Positions 8,901 to 16,294 of a stretch of DNA of 33,873 bases are shown piece by piece. The notes beneath the pieces are model-generated. The model saw only the letters and a program-made list of their open reading frames with translations. It was not told the origin of the DNA and did not search any database. The DNA comes from Pedobacter sp. HMWF019 (GTDB lineage: Bacteria; Bacteroidota; Bacteroidia; Sphingobacteriales; Sphingobacteriaceae), in NCBI RefSeq assembly GCF_003061025.1, contig NZ_QAIL01000401.1, positions 1-33,873 of the forward strand. The letters run 5' to 3'. Both the position numbers and the translations under genes were made by a program. The number at the start of each line of letters is the position of its first letter. Position 1 is the stretch's first letter.

Positions 8901-9461
8901 GACGGAAAAATTGATTATGGAAACAACACTCTTGCCAATCCCGGAGATCGGAAGATTATAGGAAACACAACCCCTGATTTTCTCTACGGTTTCAATACAG
9001 GTGCCAGCTGGAAAGGTTTTGATCTATCCATTTTCATTCAGGGGCAAGGACATGCTGATTATATGCCAGGCAACAACTACTTCTGGGGCGTTACTTCGAC
9101 CTACCAAAGTACTGTAACACCTAAACTGTCTGACAGGTGGACTCCATCAAATCCTAATGGCTATTTCCCAAGATTAGACATCAATAATGGGGGTAGAAAC
9201 CAAATTACCCAATCGGGCTATTTGCTCAATACAGCCTACATGCGGCTAAAAAATGCACAAATTGGATATACCTTTCCAAATAAACTGACCGAAAAAATTC
9301 ACGTTTATGGATTAAGGCTGTATTGTAGTATTGAGAATGTTTTAACCATTTCCGGTGCTTTAAAGCATCAATATGTTGACCCCGAACTACTTCAAAGTGA
9401 CGAAAAAATATATCCGCTTCAGCGAAGCTATTCTTTTGGTCTAAAAATGAATATTCAATAA
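5985..9461 (+). CDS. SusC/RagA TonB-dependent outer-membrane transporter with STN domain (locus 1)
   Basis: The 1158-residue protein imports oligosaccharide across the outer membrane together with SusD. In order it has a signal peptide ending near residue 44 after a long N-region, an STN (secretin/TonB N-terminal) domain at about 46-117, a CarboxypepD-regulatory-like domain at about 130-205 (GLGLPGVTIKLKG, NGNYQLSL, GYESKEV), a TonB-box-like segment LNEVVVVGFGVQKK near 208-221, a plug domain (NIRGFTG, LILVDGVE, LKDAASAAVYGSRAPNGVLL), and a 22-strand barrel ending in RSYSFGLKMNIQ. The STN domain marks it as the transducer type that signals to FecR. A start at the Met at 6054 would also leave a signal peptide, but the longer start is common in this group. 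susD begins 18 nt after it. Confidence 0.96.
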   Translation: MNFYTLSTPVPKNGRVAFKLILFMKCVFLLMTVFCLQVSATTSAQQINFSERNVSLKKVFNAIQKQTKYVIWYEDNLLQNTTNINVSLRNASLTETLDACLKDQPLTYTIVNNTIVVQRKAHTKDGVTTVPVKGKVTDAKGLGLPGVTIKLKGSTTTVVTDNNGNYQLSLSEPKGILTFSYIGYESKEVSIDGRTEINILLKEINSDLNEVVVVGFGVQKKANLTGAVDQITSKDLINRPVANVGDALQGLMANLNISTNYGGGAPGAAKSMNIRGFTGLNGELAGPLILVDGVETNINSVNANDIESISLLKDAASAAVYGSRAPNGVLLITTKQGQKNQAPRLSYSNNISFSQPLNVPVMSNSLTWAQTLNEAYLNAGLAQFVPDEAINRIQKYINNPTGTPTTVAIPGANQWANYDPQFANSNNDWFKLYLKRWSPSQEHNISIDGGSDKTTYFIGLGSTDKNGLYNFASDSYKRKNLRANITTDVNKYITFSLKTSFAQENDDAPFNGGANTGNNWFHQIARIWPIIALTDPNGGYDSYSYVAQIEQGGRNTSRTNESRISGDITIKPLPGWNITGHYNYDYNTTNGMISILPYLYSTPNNPQTQSATVSSVSKTNESTNYYNYNVFSNYEKHLGDHYFKAMVGVQTEKKTYSYLYGYNSDLYNLSQPSLALTSGIAPSTTDGGYSWSTNSTIGRINYNYKEKYLLEGNASYMGTSLFPQDTRYHLFASGSAGWVLSKEDFFKPLLSTISNVKLRGSYGGLGDISYFLDKGNYYPYQSYLNTSSSTNTSWIFDPASGGRLPNVSNPTNTVSPTLTWAKPSMLDLGIDIDFLTDFSATFDWYRKNITAQFGQIGTFPAQLGVTPALVNNSASVTKGFDLTVSWKHQYGDVNVTARANIGHYSGKVTQYDQNVTQSINDKYKGEPIGAIWGFETVGKFQSQQQIKNSPSQAAINGATWNPGDIQYADLNGDGKIDYGNNTLANPGDRKIIGNTTPDFLYGFNTGASWKGFDLSIFIQGQGHADYMPGNNYFWGVTSTYQSTVTPKLSDRWTPSNPNGYFPRLDINNGGRNQITQSGYLLNTAYMRLKNAQIGYTFPNKLTEKIHVYGLRLYCSIENVLTISGALKHQYVDPELLQSDEKIYPLQRSYSFGLKMNIQ

Positions 9462-9479
9462 CCATTAATTATTTGAATT

Positions 9480-11240
9480 ATGAAATCGAGACAAATCCTA
9501 TACATATATTCTCTCCTCTGTTTAATTTTGGTTTCTTCCTGTAAAAAGGACAGTTTACTGAACCAAGTCCCCCCTTCTGCACTTACTGAAGCTTCTTATT
9601 GGCATACCCCGGCAGACCTTAAAAACTACATGAACAACCTATACGGGTACTTTCCTCTTTATGGTGGTTTCGGTAATCTGGGAATTTACAGCGTTGATGG
9701 CAACAGTGATAACTTAGTTACTCAGGTTGAAGACAAAAGACTAAATGGCGAGCTCACCATCAATAATGGTACAGTAGCCAACTGGACCTCTATCCGAGAT
9801 GTAAACTATTTTCTGGCTAATTACCAAAAAGTAACAGGAGAGACCAGTACCATTGCCCCTTATGTAGGCGAGGCTTATTTATTTAGAGCAATGTTTTATT
9901 TTGATGCATTGCGATCTATTGGAGGTGTACCCTGGATTAATAAACCACTTAATGTGAATGACCAGGAATTCCTGATGGCACCGCGTCTATCCAGAAACAT
10001 CGTAGTCGATTCAATTGTAAATGACCTGGACAAAGCCATATCAAATCTTCCGGGTAAAAGTGCAGCCCAAACTCAGCGATTGTATAAAGAATATGCCCAG
10101 AGTTTTAAATCCAGGGTATGCCTTTACGAAGGTACCTGGGAAAAATACCATGCCACCGATGCTTTTGGTGTGGCCGGTCAGAATGGATCCAAATACCTTC
10201 AATTGGCTGCAGACGCAGCAAGCCAGGTGATACAGTCAGGCACCTATCAACTGGATAACGTTGGTAAATCTAATGGATATTTCAATTTATTCAATCAGAC
10301 AGATTACAGCAGCAGTAAAGAAATTATATTTTGGGGCGCGCTCAGTGTCCAGGCAAAACTCACTACAAACTGGGCATCCTATTTTCAATTTGGCTCTGAT
10401 GGATCTTGTTTTACCGGCTTATCTAAAAGCCTGGTTGATGATTACCTGTGCAAAGATGGCCTTTCAATTAGCAACAGCACACAATATCAAGGAGACGAAA
10501 CGCTTTCCAATATCTTAAAAAACAGAGATCCCCGTTTAAGACAAAGTGTTTATTTCTATGGCGATACTGTTATCAGTAATGTACCGGGTGCCAATCCAAT
10601 TAAATACTTCACCTATCCGGCACTTGTGGCCGGAGCCCCCTGTACCACTGGCTTTGAAATTAGAAAAGGCCTAAACACAGACTACAATCAGGACAGCCAT
10701 AATGGGCCCGGTGGAACTACTGGTGTTATTTACATGCGTTATGCCGAGGTTTTGTTAATTTATGCTGAAGCTAAAGCGGAACTTGGGACCTTAACCCAAT
10801 CTGACGTCGATTTAACCATAAATAAACTAAGAGACCGCGTTGGAATGCCGCACTTAAATATTGGAGCTATCGCAACAGACTCAAAATGGCTGTTTCCAAG
10901 TCTATCACCAATCATTAATGAGGTTCGGAGAGAACGTCGTGTAGAACTGGCCTGTGAAGGTTATCGTTTAGACGATATATTAAGATGGGCAGCTGCACCA
11001 CAATTAATCATAGGTAAACAACCACTTGGCGCAAAAGCGAATCAATTCTTAGCGGTCATCCCCTCCATTAAACTTGGCAATAATATCTTCGTAGACCAGC
11101 AAGGTTACATCTCACCTTATGCCAATATCAGCAGTATGTCGGGGGGCTATCATTTTGATGTAAAAAGGGATTATCTATATCCTATCTCCATACAGGAAAT
11201 CACTTTAAATCCCAAGGTGACACAAAATCCGGGCTGGTAA
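9480..11240 (+). CDS. SusD/RagB surface glycan-binding lipoprotein (locus 1)
   Basis: The 586-residue protein is the lid and ligand-binding partner of the adjacent SusC. A lipoprotein signal ends at LVSSC with lipidated Cys21; the following KKD resembles the surface-export signal of Bacteroidota lipoproteins. Family landmarks are LNQVPPSALTEASYW at about 28-42, the TPR-like segment AYLFRAMFYFDALRSIGGVPW, RYAEVLLIYAEAKAEL, and the C-terminal ERRVELACEGYRLDDILRW. The protein ends in NPKVTQNPGW, a usual SusD terminus. It is translated just after susC. A terminator-like hairpin lies about 80 nt after its stop. Confidence 0.95.
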   Translation: MKSRQILYIYSLLCLILVSSCKKDSLLNQVPPSALTEASYWHTPADLKNYMNNLYGYFPLYGGFGNLGIYSVDGNSDNLVTQVEDKRLNGELTINNGTVANWTSIRDVNYFLANYQKVTGETSTIAPYVGEAYLFRAMFYFDALRSIGGVPWINKPLNVNDQEFLMAPRLSRNIVVDSIVNDLDKAISNLPGKSAAQTQRLYKEYAQSFKSRVCLYEGTWEKYHATDAFGVAGQNGSKYLQLAADAASQVIQSGTYQLDNVGKSNGYFNLFNQTDYSSSKEIIFWGALSVQAKLTTNWASYFQFGSDGSCFTGLSKSLVDDYLCKDGLSISNSTQYQGDETLSNILKNRDPRLRQSVYFYGDTVISNVPGANPIKYFTYPALVAGAPCTTGFEIRKGLNTDYNQDSHNGPGGTTGVIYMRYAEVLLIYAEAKAELGTLTQSDVDLTINKLRDRVGMPHLNIGAIATDSKWLFPSLSPIINEVRRERRVELACEGYRLDDILRWAAAPQLIIGKQPLGAKANQFLAVIPSIKLGNNIFVDQQGYISPYANISSMSGGYHFDVKRDYLYPISIQEITLNPKVTQNPGW

Positions 11241-11321
11241 TTTTAGATCCTGAAACAGGAGACCAATATTACAGAGCTAATGGCTTATTAATGTAGCCAT
11301 GATTAATAGTTGGATTATTTT

Positions 11322-11350
11322 AGGAGCCCTGTTTAAAAGGGCTCCTTTTT
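11322..11350 (+). terminator. Terminator-like hairpin between susD and the enzyme genes, locus 1
   Basis: AGGAGCCCT (11322-11330) pairs perfectly with AGGGCTCCT (11338-11346) around a 7-nt loop, and TTTTATTTT follows. This is a strong Rho-independent terminator by sequence. Only 34 nt separate it from the fucosidase start codon and no -33/-7 pair is visible there, so the downstream genes probably depend on read-through or on an unrecognised promoter. Confidence 0.75.
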
Positions 11351-11380
11351 ATTTTAAATTAGCAATCACAAACACAACAA

Positions 11381-12817
11381 ATGAAATACCTAAAACACCT
11401 AAGCCTGCCTTTGCTGATCTATACCCTATCGGCAAGCGCCCAAACCAAAAACTTTGTCCATATTCTGCCAGCAGATACCGAAAAAGAGGTGATCCAAAAG
11501 GCAGCAAATGTAGTCCCCGCTCCAAGACAGTTGCGCTGGCAAAACCTGGAACTCACTACCTTTTTCCATTTTGGTGTTAACACTATGTCCGGCCGGGAGT
11601 GGGGAGATGGAAAAGAAGACATTTCTACATTTAACCCTGCAGAACTAGATGCAAAACAATGGGTAAAAACTGTTAAAGATGCTGGTTTTAAACAAGTCAT
11701 CATTACCGCTAAACATCACGATGGTTTTTGCCTCTGGCCAAGTAAATACACGGAACACTCCATTAAAAATACCCCGTATAAAGGCGGTAAAGGAGATATC
11801 GTAAAAGAAGTAGCAGAAGCATGTAAGCTGTACAACGTAGGCTTTGGCGTTTATCTTTCTCCCTGGGATAGAAACAATGCAGACTATGGAGATACAGAAA
11901 AGTACAACAAATACTTTATGGAGCAATTGACCGAATTGCTGAGTAACTATGGAAAAGTAGACGAGGTATGGTTTGATGGCGCCAATGGAGAAGGGCCAAA
12001 CGGTAAAAAACCAACCTATCATTTTGAAGACTGGTATCGTTTGATCCGTAAACTCCAGCCACAAGCGGTGATTGCGGTATCCGGACCGGATGTTCGCTGG
12101 GTAGGAACAGAATCAGGAAAAGGCCGCTTAACAGAGTGGAGCGTCGTACCAATTGGTCAGCAAACCAATACCAGTACCGCACAAAACTCCCAAAAAGATA
12201 TTTCATTTCCACCACAGGGCGATATGACAGGAGATGATCTGGGCGGCAGGGACAAAATTGTTAAAGCTAAAACACTCGCCTGGTATCCTGCAGAAACAGA
12301 TGTATCTATAAGACCAGGATGGTTCTATCATGCTGCTGAAGATTCAAAAGTCAAAACACCAGAGGAACTCATGAATATTTACTTCACCTCAGTTGGCCGC
12401 AACAGCGTACTTCTGCTCAACATCCCACCCAATAAACAAGGCTTGATTAGCGAAAGCGACCAAAAGACACTTAAAGAATGGAAACAGAAAATGGATGCTA
12501 CTTTTGGCCATAATCTACTGTCTGGATCTTCGGTGAAAAAAAATGGAATGACCTGGGAATATGATTTAAAACAAGCTAAAACCTTCGATGTACTTGCTCT
12601 GCAGGAAGACATCAGCAAAGGTCAGCGGGTGGAAAAATTCACGGCAGAATACTGGAACAATAACCAATGGATAAAATTTGCAGAAGGAACAACTGTTGGT
12701 TATAAGCGACTGATCAAGTTTGAAGCAATTACTGCAGCTAAAGTTCGCATTCGCATTGAATCTTCCAGGTTAACACCTAATATCTCCAATATTGGTCTTT
12801 ACAAACTTGCTCAATAA
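11381..12817 (+). CDS. Secreted alpha-L-fucosidase, GH29 family
   Basis: The 478-residue enzyme releases alpha-linked L-fucose from glycans, probably in the periplasm. A signal peptide covers about residues 1-20 (ending SASAQ). The catalytic barrel carries GH29 landmarks: FFHFGVNTM near 62-70, KHHDGFCLWPSKYTEHS near 108-124, and DEVWFDGANGEG at about 194-205, whose Asp199 is the predicted nucleophile. A C-terminal beta-sandwich at about 380-478 holds LQEDISKGQRVEKFTAEYW, which resembles the GH29-B (alpha-1,3/1,4-acting) subgroup, but I cannot fix the subgroup by eye. The ATG at 11381 follows an ACAACAA leader. Only 4 nt separate its stop from the GH2 start, so the two enzymes should be translated from one message. 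Confidence 0.93.
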   Translation: MKYLKHLSLPLLIYTLSASAQTKNFVHILPADTEKEVIQKAANVVPAPRQLRWQNLELTTFFHFGVNTMSGREWGDGKEDISTFNPAELDAKQWVKTVKDAGFKQVIITAKHHDGFCLWPSKYTEHSIKNTPYKGGKGDIVKEVAEACKLYNVGFGVYLSPWDRNNADYGDTEKYNKYFMEQLTELLSNYGKVDEVWFDGANGEGPNGKKPTYHFEDWYRLIRKLQPQAVIAVSGPDVRWVGTESGKGRLTEWSVVPIGQQTNTSTAQNSQKDISFPPQGDMTGDDLGGRDKIVKAKTLAWYPAETDVSIRPGWFYHAAEDSKVKTPEELMNIYFTSVGRNSVLLLNIPPNKQGLISESDQKTLKEWKQKMDATFGHNLLSGSSVKKNGMTWEYDLKQAKTFDVLALQEDISKGQRVEKFTAEYWNNNQWIKFAEGTTVGYKRLIKFEAITAAKVRIRIESSRLTPNISNIGLYKLAQ

Positions 12818-12821
12818 ATCG

Positions 12822-15629
12822 ATGAACCTATTTTTAAAAAAAACAGTCTACTTTGCGTGCATATTCCTGTGTAGCTTTCTTACCCAGGCACAGGAAAAAT
12901 TATCTTTCAATAAAGGCTGGAAATTTTATGAAGGAGATGTTCCCTTCCCCGTTATTAAAGGACACGGCCAAAGTTACATGAATGCAAAAGCTGGCAGCGC
13001 TTCTGGTGCAGCTGCACCAGGCTACGATGACCATAACTGGAGAACATTGAACTTACCCCACGACTGGGCTATAGAAAATCCATGCGATTCTACCGAAAAT
13101 GTTTCTCAAGGTTACCGAAAAAGAGGATTTGGATGGTACAGAAGAAAGTTCAAACTAGATCCATCTGATCGGGGAAAGCATCTTGAACTGCAATTTGAAG
13201 GCATTGCAACTTATGCCACTATTTGGATCAATGGTTCTGTTGTACACAGAAACTGGTGCGGGTATACCTCCTCTTATATTGACATTACACCCTTTGCTAA
13301 ATACGGTGATGAAGTGAATACTATAGCCGTTCGCGTAGACGCAAACTCCATGGAAGGCTGGTGGTACGAAGGTGCAGGAATATACAGAGATACCTGGCTC
13401 ATTAAACGCTCACCAGTACATATCATTACTGATGGTGTATATGCCAACCCTGTTAAGCTGGCCAGTGGCCGGTGGGAAATCCCGGCAGAGATCAGCTTAC
13501 AAAATACAGGTTCCAAACCCGTAATTGCGCAAGTGGAAGTTGGATTATACACTACAGCAGGAAAATTGTTAGAGAAGAAAGAGCAATCTATCACTATAAA
13601 TACTCTAGATACCAATTCTGTAACGCTTAAAATTCAAACCAGCAATCCAGCGCTATGGACTCTTGAAAGTCCAACACTCTATCAGGTCAAAACCATTGTA
13701 AAATTAAATGGCGGCATCATAGACTCCTTAAGCACTAAATGTGGGTTCAGAACCTTAAAATTTGATGCAGATTCTGGTTTTTTTCTCAATGGCAAACACG
13801 TAAAACTGAAAGGCGTATGCAACCACCTTGACCATGCTGGCTTAGGTGTAGCCGTGCCAGATGCCATCCAGGAATTCAGGTTAAGAAAGCTGAAAGAAAT
13901 GGGTGTAAATGCTTACAGATGCTCACACAATCCTCCTTCCGCATCATTCCTTGACCTTTGCGACCGCATGGGAATCATGGTCATGGACGAAAACAGAAAC
14001 TTCAACTCTTCACCAGAGTACGTTAGACAACTGCAATGGCTGATACGCAGAGACCGCAATCACCCAAGCATTATCTTATGGTCTGTTTTTAATGAAGAAC
14101 CGATGCAGGGCACAGAAATCGGCTATCAAATGGTTAGAAGAATGAGTCATGAGGTCAAAAAACTGGATGCTACCCGCCCGGTAACTGCCGCAATGAACGG
14201 AGGATTATTTGACCCGGTAAACGTAAGCCAGGCTGTAGATATAGTTGGTTTTAACTATCAAATCTGGGCTTATGACCGCTTTCATAAAGAAAACCCAACC
14301 ATCCCTTTAACCAGTTCCGAAGACGTATCGGCCTTTATGACCCGTGGCGAATATACGACCAACAATAGCAAGCATGTTTTTGACAGTTATGATACCCATG
14401 CCGCAGATTGGGGCGCAACCCACCGCAATGGCTGGAAAGCGATTGCAGAACGTCCGTATCTTGCAGGTGGTTTTGTATGGACAGGTTTTGACTATCATGG
14501 AGAACCGACACCTCACGCCTGGCCAACTGTCAGTTCTTTTTTCGGCATTATGGACCTCTGCGGATTTCCAAAAACGGCGTACTATATTCACCAGGCACAA
14601 TGGCTGGAAGGCAAAGCCGTAATGCACCTGATTCCTGACTGGAACTGGCCGGCCGATAGCATTGGTAAAAACATCAAGGTGATGGCCATCAGCAATGCAG
14701 AAACTGTAAAACTCTTTTTAAATGGCAAATTGATTGGAGAACAAAAAGCAGATAAATATGAAATGAACACCTGGCGGGTTCCCTATCAGCCGGGAAAACT
14801 AATGGCTATTGGTTATGTAAGAGGAAAAGAAATTTCCCGTTACACTGTTGAAACCACAGGCGCTCCGGTTCGTTTAGCGCTAAATCCAGACCGTGCTTCA
14901 GTAAAAGGAAATGGTATTGACGCACTGCCCATCACTGTTGAGGCTCTTGATAGCAAAGGCAGGGCAGTTCCTTATGCCAACTTCAAGGTCAATTTCACTT
15001 TAAGTGGCCCGGGCCGTATTGTTAGTGTAGGCAATGGAGATCCCAATTCGCACGAACCTGAAAAAGGAAATGTTAGAAGTTTGTTTAATGGATTGGCACA
15101 GGTTATTATCCAAACTGATGAAACCAGTACAGATCAAACCATTACCTTAATCGCATCTGCAGAGGGAATGAAACCTGCTCAACTGGTCATTCCGGTAAAA
15201 CAAGCCCCTGCATTGTCTTATGTGCCTGTGATTTCCTCTAACCAGCTTTTAGACAAATGGCTGATGTCGGAAATGAGCATAAGTAAACCTGATCCAAAAA
15301 AGGAAATTGCAGAAAATGACATGAACAGCTGGCAGCCCAGCACCACTGGAAAACTCCAGAAAATGACAGGCAAATATGTTATGTACAGAAGCAATATCAA
15401 GCTTTCAAAGCAGCAGGTAGAACGTGGTTCCGAAATTCTTTTTAAACAGTTAACTGGCAAAGCAGAGATCTGGGCAAATGGAGAAAAGATTGGAGAGAAA
15501 ACAAATGCAGAACCATCTGATTTTAAAGTTGGCCTTCCTAAAGACAAAACTTATAGCCAGATAACGGTATTGTTCCAATCTGGTGTGAACGAAAAAACAG
15601 GCTTTGGAGGTGTGGTCGAGTTTAGATAA
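12822..15629 (+). CDS. Secreted glycoside hydrolase family 2, beta-galactosidase-like
   Basis: With the start at 12822 the protein has 935 residues. The signal peptide is about 1-23 (CSFLTQAQ). The GH2 sugar-binding domain is at about 27-200 (LPHDWAIENPC, GFGWYRR, WINGSVVHRNWCGYTS), the immunoglobulin-like domain at about 205-315, and the TIM barrel at about 320-610 (KGVCNHLDHAGLG, RCSHNPPS, WSVFNEEP). Glu425 in NEE is the predicted acid/base and Glu500 in PLTSSEDVS the likely nucleophile. After the barrel come a DUF4982-like region (NAETVKLFLNGKLIG), a Big/C5-like region (GIDALPITVEALDSKGR) and a C-terminal jelly-roll-like module at about 800-935. Beta-galactosidase is the best guess; beta-glucuronidase is less likely. 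The frame is open 30 nt upstream, but a start there would overlap the fucosidase and spoil the signal peptide. Confidence 0.9.
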   Translation: MNLFLKKTVYFACIFLCSFLTQAQEKLSFNKGWKFYEGDVPFPVIKGHGQSYMNAKAGSASGAAAPGYDDHNWRTLNLPHDWAIENPCDSTENVSQGYRKRGFGWYRRKFKLDPSDRGKHLELQFEGIATYATIWINGSVVHRNWCGYTSSYIDITPFAKYGDEVNTIAVRVDANSMEGWWYEGAGIYRDTWLIKRSPVHIITDGVYANPVKLASGRWEIPAEISLQNTGSKPVIAQVEVGLYTTAGKLLEKKEQSITINTLDTNSVTLKIQTSNPALWTLESPTLYQVKTIVKLNGGIIDSLSTKCGFRTLKFDADSGFFLNGKHVKLKGVCNHLDHAGLGVAVPDAIQEFRLRKLKEMGVNAYRCSHNPPSASFLDLCDRMGIMVMDENRNFNSSPEYVRQLQWLIRRDRNHPSIILWSVFNEEPMQGTEIGYQMVRRMSHEVKKLDATRPVTAAMNGGLFDPVNVSQAVDIVGFNYQIWAYDRFHKENPTIPLTSSEDVSAFMTRGEYTTNNSKHVFDSYDTHAADWGATHRNGWKAIAERPYLAGGFVWTGFDYHGEPTPHAWPTVSSFFGIMDLCGFPKTAYYIHQAQWLEGKAVMHLIPDWNWPADSIGKNIKVMAISNAETVKLFLNGKLIGEQKADKYEMNTWRVPYQPGKLMAIGYVRGKEISRYTVETTGAPVRLALNPDRASVKGNGIDALPITVEALDSKGRAVPYANFKVNFTLSGPGRIVSVGNGDPNSHEPEKGNVRSLFNGLAQVIIQTDETSTDQTITLIASAEGMKPAQLVIPVKQAPALSYVPVISSNQLLDKWLMSEMSISKPDPKKEIAENDMNSWQPSTTGKLQKMTGKYVMYRSNIKLSKQQVERGSEILFKQLTGKAEIWANGEKIGEKTNAEPSDFKVGLPKDKTYSQITVLFQSGVNEKTGFGGVVEFR

Positions 15630-15651
15630 ATTAATATTTTTTTTATCTTCG
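15621..15651 (+). promoter_or_regulatory. Candidate promoter for the small secreted protein
   Basis: TATCTTCG at 15644-15651 is one base from TAnnTTTG, and TTTA at 15621-15624 could serve as a weak -33 element 19 nt upstream, overlapping the end of the GH2 gene. The start codon at 15677 would lie about 20 nt after the expected transcription start. This suggests the next gene is expressed independently of locus 1. Confidence 0.4.
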
Positions 15652-15676
15652 AATCCAAATCAATATTTAATTATCT

Positions 15677-16168
15677 ATGAAAAAACCCTTATTGATTCTT
15701 GCCTTTGCCTTAACCTCCCTGAGTGCTTTTTCTCAGTTTCAGGTTGGCAGAACGAAGGAACAAGTTAAAGCTGACGAGGCCAACGCAAAGCCAAAGAGAA
15801 TTGGAGTTAAACTTACCATGTTAACCCCCGACTACGAGTTGTATTCATTAGGAAACACAGAATATCTAAAATATGTGACCAAAGGCGGGATGAATACCCA
15901 AATTTATGAAACCATAAATTTTTCCTCTGCTAAAGAAGAAGCCGATTTCTATAAGTATATTTTGGATTTATTTGATGAGTTTAAGGACAATGAAGTAACG
16001 CTCAATGGAATCAGGATTGTTCCACATCCGATGAAATTACTCGGTATTAACAACATCATGTTAGATGTATATCCTAAAAAGGATTCGAAATATAAAAATG
16101 AAACAGTAATGTTTTCAAAAAAGGCATGGATAAGGCTCTTTGAGAAATCCAGGATTCATTCCTTATAA
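15677..16168 (+). CDS. Small secreted protein, unknown function
   Basis: The 163-residue protein begins with a clear signal peptide (about 1-19, KKPLLILAFALTSLSAFSQ), giving a periplasmic or exported mature protein of about 144 residues. The mature part is Lys-rich and appears alpha/beta. I recognise no family or catalytic motif. It lies 47 nt after the GH2 gene and has its own candidate promoter and a strong terminator, so it is probably a single-gene unit rather than part of the utilisation locus. Confidence 0.7.
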   Translation: MKKPLLILAFALTSLSAFSQFQVGRTKEQVKADEANAKPKRIGVKLTMLTPDYELYSLGNTEYLKYVTKGGMNTQIYETINFSSAKEEADFYKYILDLFDEFKDNEVTLNGIRIVPHPMKLLGINNIMLDVYPKKDSKYKNETVMFSKKAWIRLFEKSRIHSL

Positions 16169-16197
16169 AAAAGAGGCCGGAAAATCCGGCCTCTTTT
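16169..16197. terminator. Bidirectional intrinsic terminator
   Basis: A perfect 13-bp stem, AAAAGAGGCCGGA (16169-16181) with TCCGGCCTCTTTT (16185-16197), has a 3-nt AAA loop. It has T-rich 3' flanks on both strands (A-run on the left, T-run on the right), so it can end transcripts of the secreted-protein gene and of the convergent OmpA gene. It starts directly after the stop codon of the former. Confidence 0.9.
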
Positions 16198-16294
16198 ATT
16201 TTAAAATCTTATCCATAGCTAACTCTTTACTCCATTTTATCTAAAATGATTCATCTTGATAATCGGGTCTGTAAAAAATCAAATGAACCAGAAT

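Noticed and set aside
11299..11580. 93-residue plus-strand frame across the fucosidase start
   Set aside because: It runs through the terminator hairpin and overlaps the clear GH29 gene in another frame; the composition is not protein-like.
14307..14627. Several overlapping frames on both strands within the GH2 gene
   Set aside because: All are shadows of the GH2 catalytic domain, with no independent start signals or recognisable products.
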